A stretch of 64,000 bases of DNA, taken from Opisthorchis felineus. Lineage: Eukaryota > Platyhelminthes > Trematoda > Opisthorchiida > Opisthorchiidae. Below the pieces are notes generated by a model, which was given only the letters and a program-made list of their open reading frames with translations, did not search any database and was not told where the DNA came from. The stretch lies in NCBI GenBank assembly GCA_004794785.1, contig SJOL01003040.1, forward strand, positions 916,997 to 980,996, read 5' to 3'. The position numbers and the translations under genes were made by a program. Positions 12,191 to 25,028 of this stretch are shown piece by piece (positions within the stretch are counted from its first letter, which is position 1; the number at the start of each line of letters is the position of its first letter).

Positions 12191-15100
12191 CGCAGATTAG
12201 TTGGGCTCAGATGTACATCTCCCTTCAAAGAAAAATAAGAAGAACCAACAAACAAAATAATCAAACTTTCCTGAGAATCAGAAGTGTTAAAAAGGAAGCA
12301 CGAATCAGCCGATCTGTTGCAAGAAAACATCTTCAAAATTTTGATCCGCCCAATTACAGCAAAGAAGATAAGCTACTAAGAAAACAAGGTAGACAAGAAA
12401 CCAATCAAACAGTGGAAAAGTGGAGTGCAGCGCAAGAAAGTGAAAAACGGAGAAATCAGCATGGACAAAAGGATGGTATCTAATGGGCCACTTAAACTCA
12501 AGGCGAAAATGACATGAGCGTCAAAAGTGTGCTCTTCTGCATTGATCCTCAGACGTCCCCGGTTTCTCGGAAACTGTCATGCGCCCGAAGAGAAGCTTTA
12601 CCTGGATTGTAGCATTTTTTGTTATACTTAGGGAGCCCATGAATGCTTAGAACTACCAATATTTTTTTGGACATTGCTTTGACCCTTTGTTTGGCACGTA
12701 TTTCACTGTCAGCCGAGCGGGTTTGCTGTAGTGGCTCCGAACGAAGCTTCTTTCCGTAGTGGCTTTTTTGTGTACAATATTTCGACAGAATGTTCCATAA
12801 GGATATCAAATTTAACGTGTGGTCCTCAATTTTTACTTCCTTTTTTCGTAAACACATAAGAATTGGTAGTCAAATTGGTATTATTGGGCTAATTGTGTGG
12901 TGTCTGACTTCTCTTGTATGTCAGATATTCAAGTATTTTTGTCGAACAGCTGGTGTACACCGAAATAACAATGTTCTGTGCTACATTTTGGCCACTTTGT
13001 AATCCACCAGATGTTGGCGAAAACGTGGTGAAACTCGTCCACACTAGACCTAGACATGTCGTGAAAATGACAATTCCTCACGTTTTGGTTCATAGTTCCG
13101 GAGAGAAATTCCCGCTGGTACTGAAGTATCTGCCTACAATGCCTAGGTAGCTAGATGAATGAAGGAAATTGAGCAGATAATCACGGGTGGACATGATATA
13201 GATTATTGAGGATTTTCCATGTTTCAGATCTACATCACCAAAGTACGCTATCACGATATGGGGGTTAGAAAGTTTTCGTATGTTACTAAAAGTTTTCGAA
13301 TGAAGCTGACCAAATGTTACATCATATGCAAGCGTTGTTGGGTCACTAGCGTTTGTAGATCTCCATCGTTGGAAATCTGATTTCGAATTCGGTTTGTCTG
13401 TGGAGGACACAAAAAGTGAAAAGTGAAATATCTATTAAGAAACCTATGTACTCAGAAATTCACCTTAAGGATTTTGTTTTGATGATGATTCCGAGTTTCT
13501 TTCGTATAACAAATGGAGTATCATTTTGTTACAACCCTCAATGGATGTTGCAATTGCATTATCAACCACTGTCTACTACTACTTAGCAACGCAAAACAAC
13601 AGGTTTATTTATCGGAATGCGGAAAAAATATAAAGATACTCTGAAATAAGCACTAGAAAAATTATTATGCGGCGCTGCCAACCTGTCTGCCCTGCATTTG
13701 TCCAGTACCGTATTGTAAGCTTTAACCAATATGACCACGAGATGTGCGAATGACGGTACGCATTCAGGACTATATCACATACGTTTGTTAGTGCTGATGG
13801 TGATTTTGTGGCCCAGTTAAGTGAATGAACGTAAGCCAATATAAGCAATTTTTATGCAAATACCAAATCATGCAACTTCACCCCTGAGGGTGTACCACAG
13901 ATATGAGAAAGATCTAATTCCTTTCCGCATTGGGACAAACAGTTCCTTGGTATACTATCGGGTTTTCACACATTGGGACAAGATGGAGGGAATAATAAAC
14001 ATTTTCCGGCTGGAGGTATTTGGTGACTTTGGAAACCGCAGTCATTGAGAAACAAATGAGACACCCATCCAGAGTGGGTTATCGCCTGAAATTGCTTCAG
14101 CAGCACAAACGCCATATTTTTCGGGAAATTATTTTTGATTGTCTGTGATGATCGGCTTCTTCTGTGGCATCCCTGTTTAACAGCAGTTCAACCACTTCAG
14201 ATTCCCTCTACTAAGTAACGCAGAATAAGCATAATTTGCCATTCGCCTCAGTCATGGAAAGTTAACCATATATGCATGCCATTCAGCCTTCAGAAATATA
14301 AACTCGATACTTTTGGTGCTCTCTGGACATAAATACACACCCATTTTCCGTTAGTTCCGATATCCTATCCTTGAATTCCTACCTTGAATTCGTCGTACAA
14401 TGCCATAAAATAAACAAACATGTTCTGCTTTTCAAGCGATTCAGAAGGCTTCCAAAAGAGGGTCAGGAAATAGGACTGTGTTTGACATGCTTGATCTGGA
14501 GTTCAATAAATACCGTCAGAATGTAGATGATGTTACCATATGACAGGGAAATCAGAGAATTAATAGTAAAACTGATGGGTGACTAATGAGAATTGTTGAA
14601 TAAGAAAGGCAACAGACTACTACTTGCACGAATGAATGGTTGGTACACTGACCTCATGTTCTTCTTAAAAAGCCCTGTGTTCTTGAGCGGCATCCCAAAC
14701 TCACTGGTGGTTCAGGGAGAATCACATTAGAACGAGCTCAAATGGGTAAATGCTGGGACGGATATGAGGTCAGGTTTGATTGCACACTGCATTTCAACAC
14801 TAACATCATTGAAAAAAGGTGACCAAAGTTAAACACGTTCCAAAAATTTTCACTCTTGTATGCAGGTACATAAGGATATACCCAGAGTCCCATCCTTATT
14901 CGTAACGGTCTGCAGGCACAAGGATGTACTGAATGAAGGAAGGTCAGTTCTGAATGCAAAGCACTGTAACACCAAAAGTAGAAATGTCGCACACACCTGG
15001 AGCAAATCAAGATCACTTATTGTTGGATAGAAAATTTCAAACCTATCAGGATATTAGAACCAACTTTCGCTAAAGTGAACCCTTATTTGAAGGTAGACAG

Positions 15101-17139
15101 GACTCGGATTATTCAGCCAAACATTTCCCACTTGCCGATTTATTTTCACCGATTAATGCTGAATACCAAGTGATGAAGAAGTAAAGGCATCCAACCATAC
15201 CAAGATTCCAGTCATGTAGCTCGATTTAGGATTCAACATCCTGCCCAAAACATGGGCTAAACAGTATGTGAAACTACCACCAACTGGCTGCCGACGTTCT
15301 CGTTTAACCCAGTAAAAAGTGTTTGCAAACTCAAGACAACAGTGCCTTTGAGTTTGGCTGTGGTGTAAGAGATTGAAACCCCAGTAGCCTTCAGGATTGT
15401 GACCAGAAACCAAGAGCATTGCGGAAAAGTGCTGAAAACCTGAAAGCCCATGTCCCCTACCGGATTGTAGAAAACGGCACTGCCATACCACATCAACATA
15501 GACAACTAGCGGAAGATGCGGTGTAACTTTTCGAGTATTTTGCGCAAGTTCAAATTACTTTACAGCCAGCAAAATGTAGTTCATCAGAATGTTGCTGCTG
15601 AAGTACGCTATGGGCACAGTGTGAAACAGGAAAGCCGACTACACTACGTAACTTCTACTGCATGATTTATGCATGTAAGTTAAATAAAGCCGTCTCTTTT
15701 TTATCGTGATGAAGACGGGGTCATTGTATGCAATTCGCTACTTGGAACGTTCAGACGGCATGGTGAGCTCCAACCTAACCTGGAAATCGTTATTTTATTA
15801 TTCGTATACCAGCATCCATCCACCCAACGTAACCATTACACAAACCCTAATTACTGTGTGCAGTAATCATCAAGGACACTCCACCTAAAAAAAAGCTAAA
15901 AAGCCTATTATAGGAGTATTATTTAACTGCACTCCGAATTAAACATGTTAAGAATACTTTATGCAACCTTCAGGATGATTTTTTTCGCTTTTTGGTATCC
16001 CTGCTATGGGATATGGAGTTAGTGTTCACAAAAAGTCCAAAAATTGGAAAGTGATGAACCTGTACATAGGTAGGCGATGAAGTGAATAGCTTAAAGATTG
16101 TGGCTCTGTAAGGAATAACTGTTTGTCCATTAGTAACTTGGGCCTTTAATTCACCTAGGATGGACTCTTTCAGAGCATAGGAATTTCCAGGAGACTCAGA
16201 AAATTGGCAGTCTCGTTACTTCTTCATAGCATTTCGCGAAGCTAGAAGAGATACCTCCCCTGATTGTTTGCATGTCTTCCCAGAGGTCACACCTGACCTC
16301 TAAAATGTGGCTAATTTACATCAGTAGTGAAACGGACAAAGCAAAATTTGTCAAAGTTTCATCACTGACTGGGACTTTCGAAACAGAGTATGGAGAGTAA
16401 TAAGAGAACATCTGCATACTGGCCAGATAGGCCAAAGAACAACTTGGTAGACAAAGTAGCAAAATCTTGCTGCATGTGAGCACAGTCGCCTTGACTGGGT
16501 TACAACAGTATCCACAACTACGGCTTCACAACATCTTAGACCAGGTACAATTCAGACACTGGTGTTCTAAATCACTCCACTAAAATGTGTCACCTTTCTC
16601 AGTTAAAAACAGTGTCTAGTTAAATCTCAAGTGCACATACTTGGAAGATCAATTTTTTCTAGTTGGTTGACGGCAAACGACCATACCCCCGAGAGGAGGT
16701 GGTCGGTATGAGTTTGTCGTATTTCAACTGGTCTCCTTATAATGCACACATATATACTAACCATGAAAGTGAGCCGACAAAAGACCCAAAAAGTTCTTAA
16801 TAACTTTCGGAGTTTCTTTGCAGATCTGGATGAAACGCTTCGAATCACGAAAGCCAATAAAATATTCGGTGTACACACACTGTGTGTATTAGGAAAGCCT
16901 GATTAATCGCAACGGTGACACAATTCACTTAATATGCTTCCAGTGTGAGTGGTTTGCAATATTTCCAGCAATTAGGAGAAAAAGCATGCTTCAATTAAGG
17001 TTTGCACATCGTCTATGTGGTGAACAGCCATCCAGAAGCTTAAGCAAGCGTGATGATCTCCTTCCATCTTAAAACGCTACCCAAATCCAGAAGGCAACGC
17101 AGGTGACAAAAACGCGGTATGTTCTCGTGAAAACTATTA

Positions 17140-17395
17140 GTTGAACTGGGATACAGTTGAGTTTCAGTGACACTATTGAAGTAAACACACTTGACCAATA
17201 TGGTCGATACAATACATTAAAAAAAAACTTTTCATCTACTTTGTTCTCTTCCTTCTCGGTACTTTGTTGAAGTGCTTTATGAAGACTGCTTCACCCGCTG
17301 TAAGGCGTTGAAAAAAACGAGCGAGATAGGTGGGAATTAGAACCGTCGTTTAGATCGGAATACTTGATGAATATTCGGTCAGCTGAAAATAATGC
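17140..17395 (+). repeat. Dispersed repeat, copy 1 (pairs with 23450-23735)
   Basis: Shares TTTATGAAGACTGCTTC, GAGTTTCA-TGACACTAT and AACCATCGTTT-like blocks with 23450-23735, in the same orientation but more diverged. The minus strand of the better copy reads WRSSLHKTFQQRVNKRREQ and NWLNVFTAIVSMKLDRNSR. Confidence 0.6.
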
Positions 17396-18159
17396 ATTGT
17401 GCATTCAAAGCATCGGGAGAAAACCGAAATTCGGGCCTATCACATTAGACGCGGAACGTCAATTGTGCGACGCTGGTAAGAGCAGCTGGCTTATCAATCA
17501 ACTGATCAATGAAATCTGCACAAAACTCTGACCGCAATCCTTTTAAATTGCCACACCGATAAGGTATGGATGTAGGAGAATAAGCAAGGCGAAACCACGA
17601 AAAACTCGATGGATGTAATAGCACCAGGACAAGTGTTCCTCTTTTCAAATGCACATACAAAAACGCAGTGTGAAATGTGCATTGTATATTGTGTAACCAG
17701 AAATGTTCTAAAATCGAACAGACTCATAGCACAACCAGTGTGGATACCAATCAACAATTTTTGCTCCGTTTGGACTACATATTCGTGTCAAGTTGATGGG
17801 AAATTCAGATGGTGTGGATACTCTTCATGAATCCTGTCTTCATCAGTTAGCATGCGTGTGTAGACTTGTTCACTCTCATCCATTCTTATCCAACAACATC
17901 CAGTTAAAATGACCTCTAGTGATTTCGGCACCTTCTCCGTTGACTGTACATTCTGGTGCAACAGTGTTGTTATTCGTCGACATTGGCCGCTTGCTGAAGG
18001 AAGTGGCTTAATTCGTATGACAGGGAGGCGAGACGCTGGTTAGAATGGGGGCTGAGAAATGTTACGCGTTACAGGTTGCCTTTTCGAATCCGACATTTTC
18101 CGCAGTACTCAGAAAACATTGAGTTCCAAAGGAAGGGCGTCCTCTTCTTGTTGTGGTAG

Positions 18160-18655
18160 GGTGCCACTGTTGGCATTGTCGTTCTGATGACTACTGCAAC
18201 ACACAAGCTGCGACATTTCTACACTATCCGACGGCTTCAGTAAGCATGTGCTGCGTACAACGCCGTGGTTCTGATATGCGAAACATTCGGGTTCAAGGGA
18301 TTACCGTATGTTTATGCTTTTGGTTACATTATCGGTCTGTCCTAGTTTACTCCATGAAGCCGTGAGAATCGCTTAAAATATGGAGTCCGAATTCACCAGG
18401 AAAAAGTAATGTTTACGGAGTTATTGATGTTACTGGTTTATGGGTGTCATGGTTGCACGTTTCATGTGCTAGGATTCTTGTCCTGGACTGTGACTTGGGC
18501 GTAGACTACAATCTGTTTCACCAGTCTGGTACACCCATTCGCTGTCGCAGACTCATTAGCTAAACAGATGGAAAGGATCGAATAAAACGTCCGGTTGACT
18601 TCGCATCCAGAGTGACGTTATTTCAGTGAATAAATCACTTGCCAAACTTTGGGAT
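18160..18655 (+). repeat. Dispersed repeat, copy 2 (inverted relative to 1742-2216)
   Basis: The plus strand matches the reverse complement of copy 1 over nearly 500 bp with scattered substitutions and small indels. Open phrases correspond (LHVSCARILVLDCDLGVDY). No known family recognised. Confidence 0.8.
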
Positions 18656-20289
18656 ATTTGCGAAGCATATGCCCATTTATTTTTTTCGATTCAACATCTT
18701 TTGTCACTTCACTGTGAAGCTCACATTTTGGGACTGCATCACTTTGGTTACGGCTGCGGGACAAGAGCTTAGCTAGCAAATGATTCTGTCATGGTCTCCT
18801 TCTTCTTTGAACATTTCTCGGCTCGCACACATGCGTGAGGTACAAACGTCTTTGGCCACAAGTTCTGTACTTGGCAGTTGTCTGCGATTATCGAATTCAG
18901 CTGCAGCAGCGTGGCTATTTGCGCTGAATATGTTATAAAGTTCTGTGAAGCAAATCTTCCTTTATATTGCGCACGCCGTTTGAAGTGGACCCAGAGAACT
19001 AAAAAGTAAAGAAATTCTTGACCTTTCAACAAGAGTTAGGACTGTTGATCGAGTACAAACGTTCTTTTCTGGAGTGAACAACCAGTACAAAAAATACATG
19101 GTTAAAGATCCATTCATGCTGATTTTCTATGATCAGATCTAGAGATTTAGCCAGTATAGTCCTTTTAAAAACATCAGAAAATATTTTTCGGGTTGGGGAA
19201 AAAAACGTGGCAACCAACTCAGGGTTTGACAAAATACTGCTGCGTAAAAGGATCAATATTTACGCAGCGATCCCTTAGGTCAACACAGTGAATCCCTCGG
19301 CAGTTCACGAAACTAAACGAAAGCTGAGGCTTTGCAGAGGCGCGAGTTCACTACTACTTAATTCATACCGGCTAACGCTGCTTCTACAGTGCTGTGCCAC
19401 AGAGTCGGATTTAGCATTGAACTGTCACAAGACAGCCCTGCAGTTGTGGATAGACGGTGAAACCCCAGTTGATCGATTAGGATGCCACGATGCACACATC
19501 CAGTGACTTTAGTTTCAAAACAAGTGTTAATAATACACCTCAAGGATCAAGTATCAGCCGTCCAACGGAGGGATGAAAACGACAGTGTTTGTGCACTTAG
19601 GCAGCTTACGAACCGGTGATGTGAGTTGGAAACTGTTTAAGGGTACTTGTGTCTCCATGACCTTATGACTTATTTGCTCTGATCCCCAAGTTGCAGACAT
19701 TGCTCCTCTTCGAGGTGGTTTCAACACCCTAGTCCAAGGGCCTAAGCAGGTTGCCTTCTTCAGTTGAGCTTTTAATTCTCTTTCCAGTTTACTGATGCAC
19801 GGGGCTGTCATGCTGCTGCAAACTCGCATGTTTGCTGCGTATTCTCAGGAGCTCATAAGCTTATAACTTCCTGCTTACATTCGTATCGTTGCTGGTCTTC
19901 CATTTTTCACACCAGGGTTAAATAGTCCTGGTTCCTGACAGCTGTTTTGTGTTGTCATATGTGGAGCGGTCTTATTTAGTTCGCCCAATACACAGCAATA
20001 TGAAACAACATGGGCTATCGAAGAGTTTTGCGCTACCTTATGAATGGTGGGTTCTGTCAGGAAAATATAGAATAACGACGTGCGGAATGAATCCATTTTG
20101 TGGTATCTCGTCTGTCACTATATGCGTAAGAAGACAGCCAAAAGAAATTTAACGACTAGTTGTATGGTTCGTAGGATGCTAAAACGTATTACACACGCGG
20201 TTTGTTTTGGTCCATACTATTATTGTTGTGCTTTTTTATGCCTTTGTGTACAGGAGTCAGTTTGCTCAAATCGGTTGTACGGTTGTTGT
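18656..20289. other. No supported gene
   Basis: Minus-strand frames at 19256-19026 (PELVATFFSPTRKIFSDVF) and 19829-19554 are open but not identifiable; the first could be an exon. Confidence 0.4.
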
Positions 20290-20535
20290 CTGACTGATCG
20301 GATGCATCTTGCAAATATCGTGCAGAGGGAGAAGACTCAGATGGACCAGATACCGAATTATCGCAGGGAACACTTAAAGATACATCAAAAGAGTTGTATT
20401 CAAACTGTGTTCAGGAGAACGAAAACATTTCGGTACATGAGCAGTGAGAACAAAGGAGGGTAAGCGTTTATATCAAATTTTTCAAAAAAGCGAATATCTA
20501 CGAGTATGTATCGTCAGAACCCTGAAAAATGGGCC
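20290..20535 (+). pseudogene. Penelope-like element fragment
   Basis: In one frame: VQREKTQMDQIPNYRRE, IHQKSCIQTVFRRTK, SSENKGG, a stop, then YQIFQKSEYLRVC. This parallels VYRKKTHSDQI / CHKQSCIRTLFRRIE of the 33.6-kb copy. Only the segment just after the RT palm is present. Confidence 0.55.
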
Positions 20536-22392
20536 GAATCGAACCGTCGGATGAATGGACCATAAGAATGAAGCTCTTTTGGCGACACGCAGATAAATTA
20601 CATGAGAGCAGAACCAGAGGAATCAATTCAAAAGCTCAGCTTGGCGCTAATAAATCAGAAGAAATGTCAATTAGCAAGCTAAGAGTAATGCTTCACCGAT
20701 CTTCTTTGACCATTCACTTTCGTCCTTGCAAAACTATCCGCCGGTGATGTCATCTCACACCCTAACAAGAAATGTTTGCAACGCAATCAATCAACTCAGC
20801 GAACGGACCAACGAGCTCTGTAGTAGACCATGTGGAATACAATACAATACAATTTGTAATTTTTACATTCCCCTTGTTTTGCCTAAACTAAAATACGAGA
20901 GATTCAGGGTGAATGCCATACCACTGATCGTAGCATTCATAGTTCTAGCAAAATTGTTTTCGCACCTTCTACAGATTGTTGTTTAGGACGGACGACATAT
21001 CATGAGAATACAATCTATTTGGACGATCTTTTTTCAGAGTGGCAAGTTCACCAGCAGTCTTCTGTATCAGTCGGGTTACGCTAAGCAAGACAAATGTAAT
21101 ATGAAGGACAAACAATCGTTTCTAATTGTTTTATTTGGCTCTCAGTCATTTTTCTACCACTACTGACTGACCATGGTGATCATGACCATTTTGGTGTTAC
21201 AATTGTTGCCGTTGTCAGTGTTATTATTGCTACTGCTGCCGATTATGAAGGTGATGATATGATTTGGTTTTTGTATCACATTGAAAGTCTGTAAACCGCA
21301 AGAATGTCATGCATCACTTTGAAAGTTTCTTTGACCGTGACCGAAGCCTCTATCAACCGTGGCTATTGTTTCTGGTACACAGGTGTGCTTACATCTATAC
21401 AAGTTACAGATTACAAGTTCGGATGTACTTAGTTGCGTCTCTCGTCGAAAGTAAATTCATGAGCAAATGAGAGCATTCGGTGAATTTCATCCAAGTTGGG
21501 TTCCAGTGAAACCTAAAGTTGACAAAAACTCGAGGATTTTGCCTACCTGATGAGCCTGAAGAAGGGCAAAACCGGTTGTGGGCTGCTGAAGAGTTTTCAG
21601 CAACCTTACGAGTAATGTGTGATGTATAAACTACAACTTATTCTCACTTCCGGGGACAACTTTAGTTGTTTGCTTACTCGGCTTCTACCATACCACTGCT
21701 TCAATAATTGTTGTAATACAGAAATTTACAACCACTTATGTGGTACAGCTGATTTTGAGGTTTATTCTCACACTGTCATTCCCCTCCTGCTCGATGCCTC
21801 CCACAGAGCCTCTGCAGCTTTGCTTGCAACTCCCGCTGGTTGACTGCACATTCAGAGGTCCAGTAAGAGAAATGCTTTTGAATCCACCCAAACAATGTGC
21901 AGCATTCCAACTTTGAAACAAATATCAACGGAGTGGTCATCGTTGATAAGCCAGTCAGAGTTGAACTGCCACTAACAGTGAAGTCGACCGCTCATAAGCA
22001 GTTTTTCATAGACCATTCCATTTGGAGCAACGAACCAGAAAACACCTTCCTGGTATACGTGAGTAGATGAGGCTGTCACATACTGCGGTTTGCCTATACA
22101 CCACCGGTTATTGTCGAATTAAACTCCTGTACATTTGTTAAAAGTGTCTCCATAAACTATTGGTTTTACGGACCCCCTGTGTACATGTTCTTTTGGCTCC
22201 AGTCTAAGTCCACCAGCAATGTTGCAACCTGTGTAAAAATGTATTGCGCTGCACGAAACAAATGACTTTGCTCGTATCTAGCTGTACATCACTGTGTACA
22301 TACTACAACCCCCCTCATATTACTATATATCGTATATTGTTTGCGATCATGAATAATTGAGCATCGCTTGAACATCTCTTTCTCTCCTCTGG
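20536..22392. other. No gene outside the hammerhead repeat
   Basis: Holds the repeat at 21440-21618; otherwise chance frames. Nothing that could serve as globin exon 3 was recognised. Confidence 0.4.
21440..21618 (+). repeat. Hammerhead-repeat copy with mutated ribozyme
   Basis: Matches the family from the GCAAATGA block through the ribozyme (21541-21583) to CAGCAACCTTACGAGTA. In the ribozyme, CTGATGA and helix I are intact and helix II is GCCT/GGGC, but the GAAA core has become AAAA and the cleavage site is GTT instead of GTC. Likely inactive or very slow. Confidence 0.75.
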
Positions 22393-22566
22393 GCCGAGAT
22401 AGCTCAGTGGTTAGGGCGTGAACTTACTGACCGAAAGGTCCCTGGTCCGAACACAACCTCTGCATCTCGACTTCTTCTGTCTATGCTTGGGCAACTTGGC
22501 AGAATTTCAGTCCTCGTGCTTCTTTTGGGTTGCATGGCAGCTACACATCCAAGGGTGCTGCAGGTA
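22393..22566 (+). repeat. tRNA-derived SINE, family 1
   Basis: tRNA-like head with A box TAGCTCAGTGGTTAGGGCG and B box GGTCCGAACAC, a closing CATCTCGA, then the shared body GTCTATGCTTGGGCAAC and GGGTTGCATGGCAGCT, ending near GGGTGCTGCAG. Full length, about 175 bp. Confidence 0.8.
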
Positions 22567-23449
22567 AATAATTAGTATATTATAATTATAATTATTTTCA
22601 TTATTGTATCATTGCGGTGACAATTAAACTATCGGTTTAATGGTTACCACTAGGGTATTGCTGTGATAATCGTTGAGCTTTTAACGTGAAAGACAATGTT
22701 ACCAGTTGTTTTCTTATTCGACGATGCTATTCTTCAAGCCGATTTTTGAATATGATGGAATGATGGAAGCTGAAACACCAATTAGGTCAGAACTTGCGGA
22801 ACAGTTAGTAGCTGGATAACGAGCGTTCGCTTCCACAGAGAATTCTATGAGAAATCCACTTTGGACTTGTCATTACTACCCAATTAAGTTTCATTGAACC
22901 AGCAATACCAAAATTCTCTTCTACAACACGACTATCTACAACCAGTACATGTACTGTAGCCGCTTTCGATCGATCTAGTACAACGTCTTTTAAGCTCAGA
23001 GCAGACTGAGTTCCCATGTTTTTGGTAGCGAACCAGAGAGGCTGAACCTGTCCAGTCAGACTGCCACTTTTCTAAACTTCAGTGAAGTGAATGAGCATTT
23101 GTTCAAGGAACACATAAGTTTAAGAGACAAGTCTTGCGTAGTAGGCATAGTTGTCTACCATTGAAGGTTTCACCACACAACCAAAGTACACGAGTGTTCC
23201 CCATGATGAATAGTGAGAGAATTAAGTAAGCGAAGAAAGTTAACAACGTTTTCTAGATTTTGTTTCGCACGAACGCTTTTTTTAAGCCACTATATGTGAT
23301 AGACTTTTATCTTTTAGTAAGTATGTCCGCTCAACTAATGAACAAGGGGAGAGTTTGCAGATCTCTTTTAGATCAGGATCCGTCAGGTGAGACTCCGTAT
23401 GTAAAAGAAAAGTACGCATGGATATCAGAAAAGCGTTGTTTATGTTCAT

Positions 23450-23735
23450 GATAATTGAAGTAGCTGTCTTGAATTACGGTCGAGTTTCATTGACACTATG
23501 GCAGTGAACACATTTAGCCAATTTGACTGGCAATTTTCGGCATAATGTGCTTGATAAACTTTTCCATAGACTGTTTGTTCTCTTCTTTTGTTAACACGCT
23601 GTTGAAATGTTTTATGAAGACTGCTTCGCCACTCTGTAAAACAATGGAGAAAAGTGAGATAAGTGGAATTTAGAAACATCGTTTTGACCAAAGTACCTGA
23701 CCAATATCCAGTCAGTTCAAAGTGACGCTCAATGA
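23450..23735 (+). repeat. Dispersed repeat, copy 2, with residual minus-strand frame
   Basis: Homologous to 17140-17395. Its minus strand is open for about 100 codons (FLHCFTEWRSSLHKTFQQRV...), so the repeat probably derives from an element-encoded protein. I do not recognise the family. Confidence 0.6.
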
Positions 23736-23835
23736 CATCAGCACATCCGTCGCATTTCATTGTCTATGAAGCTAGCAAACCATGTGTTGTGAGCAGTATG
23801 AGATATCTGAAACATCCTCCCAAACAAAACACAAA

Positions 23836-24064
23836 GCGCCTTTTGTGCTGCACATTCAGTTGAGGAATATCACAAACGGAGTCTTCCACTGGGATTCGTT
23901 CGAGCCAACTGATTTACCCAATTAAACTTTTGCGGATTAGCGCTTTTCATCATCTGAATATAATTTGGTGTTGATGAAAAATTTAAGAATATGCCAGCCT
24001 AAGAAGCTCCATTTAGGTTGTCAAGGGGCTTTCAACAACCTTATATGCAGTGTGTTATGAAAGG
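23836..24064 (+). repeat. Heavily decayed hammerhead-repeat fragments
   Basis: GTGCTGCACATTCAGTTGA at 23858-23876 and a block at 24000-24064 (AAGAAG...CTTTCAACAACCTTAT...TTATGAAAG) resemble the body and the post-ribozyme segment of the family. The ribozyme core itself is not recognisable. Confidence 0.45.
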
Positions 24065-24587
24065 GGAAATTACTCTTTCGCCTCTACATAGGACGCGGAA
24101 AGTTTGATGTTCAACACTGACAGTGGTAACTCACTGAAACTTGATCTAGCTCAAGAGAGTATAAGGAATTACGCGCCCACGGTTATTTCAGGAGACTGTA
24201 ATGAAAATACCCCCTTTGATCCCGGTTGGAAGTAGGAGGACCTAAAGGACGAAGTCCCGATATCTCACAATAAACTTACCAATGCACGTATCTTCATTTA
24301 AGCCAAAGGTTGACTTCCATTTTAACGTGTGCGTATGTCATTTCAAATTCTCCGAGCCCACAAATCGTAAAATAACGGCTAATTTTTTGATGTGACACCA
24401 GATGCCTATAAATTTCTACTCATAGTTTGAACCTGTAAAATTTCCCATAAAGAATCTGGCTTAAATTCAAACTCAATCCTACAATTTTATCCAGACGAAC
24501 TATCGCGAGTAGCTACTTGGAATGGTTTGTGCCGGTATTTTAGTACCTATCCATACAAGCATGAATAAATACAGGATGGATACTCAC

Positions 24588-24963
24588 CAGGAATTGCTGC
24601 TTTGTGACATTCCGGGTAACGTGTTCTTTGCCATTTTTCTCCAACAAGGCATCCAGTTCGCCATCATCCGAAGCACCCTGAAGGATTTCTAAGATGGAGT
24701 CTGTTAAGGTTCGGCCGTAGTACTTAATCCCCTCTGAGGCTTCAACGTTGTCCTTCGTCAGTCCCTGCATCTTGCTAAAGAGACCGATGTATTCCGGATA
24801 GGCTGTGAACAGACTAGAACATAACTCTGATTAGCGTAGAAGCTGAGAAAGCTTACGCCATGTAGATTGCCTTTCCAAATTCAATTTTTTGTTCACTGGT
24901 ACTCACCAACGGGTTCAGCTCCGCAAGAAGGACGTCCACCTCGTCTTTTGTTAGGGGTGCCAT
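24588..24963 (-). CDS. Trematode-type globin (myoglobin/haemoglobin), exons 1 and 2; exon 3 not found
   Basis: Oxygen-binding haem protein. Exon 1 is 24963-24857 (ATG at 24963-24961, 35 codons plus 2 nt). A 43-bp GT-AG intron follows (24856-24814). Exon 2 is 24813-24588, ending at a GTGAGT donor. The spliced frame gives 111 residues beginning MAPLTKDEV. Key residues: Tyr34 (B10), Phe48 (CD1, in LFSKMQG), Tyr68 (E7, in SEGIKYYGRTL) and His100 (proximal F8, in GKEHVTR). A double Tyr B10/E7 pocket is known from trematode globins of very high oxygen affinity. Intron 1 falls after the second base of codon B12 (B12.2) and intron 2 is phase 0 near G7, the ancestral globin pattern. About 35-40 residues (helices G-H) should follow in exon 3. 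I did not recognise them at lower coordinates, so intron 2 is long or the gene is incomplete. No close gene neighbours. Confidence 0.92.
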
Positions 24964-25028
24964 TATACTCGAACGAATGCTTGTACTGCTCTTCACAGTA
25001 GCTGGTGCAACAGAGATCACCTGCCCCA

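Larger units (their letters stand above)
6481..17139. other. Long stretch without a supported gene
   Basis: Apart from the hammerhead repeat at 8.9-9.05 kb and the poly-G at 12.18 kb I see no gene. Frames such as 15491-15153 (-), 13410-13090 (-) and 12857-12549 (-) are open for about 100 codons but lack motifs and coherent splicing. Confidence 0.45.

Noticed and set aside
12175..12483. 102-codon Lys/Gln-rich frame after the poly-G as a gene
   Set aside because: Composition follows the A-rich strand skew. No motif, no splice sites, and it starts in a homopolymer.
15153..15505. Overlapping minus-strand frames of 112 and 82 codons
   Set aside because: Two frames are open over the same bases, neither with motifs or consistent splice signals.
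24541..24587. Open frame after globin exon 2 (VSIHPVFIHAC) resembling the start of helix G
   Set aside because: It begins exactly at a strong GTGAGT donor and soon stops. The pseudogene shows that the true exon 3 follows an intron, so the resemblance is taken as chance.
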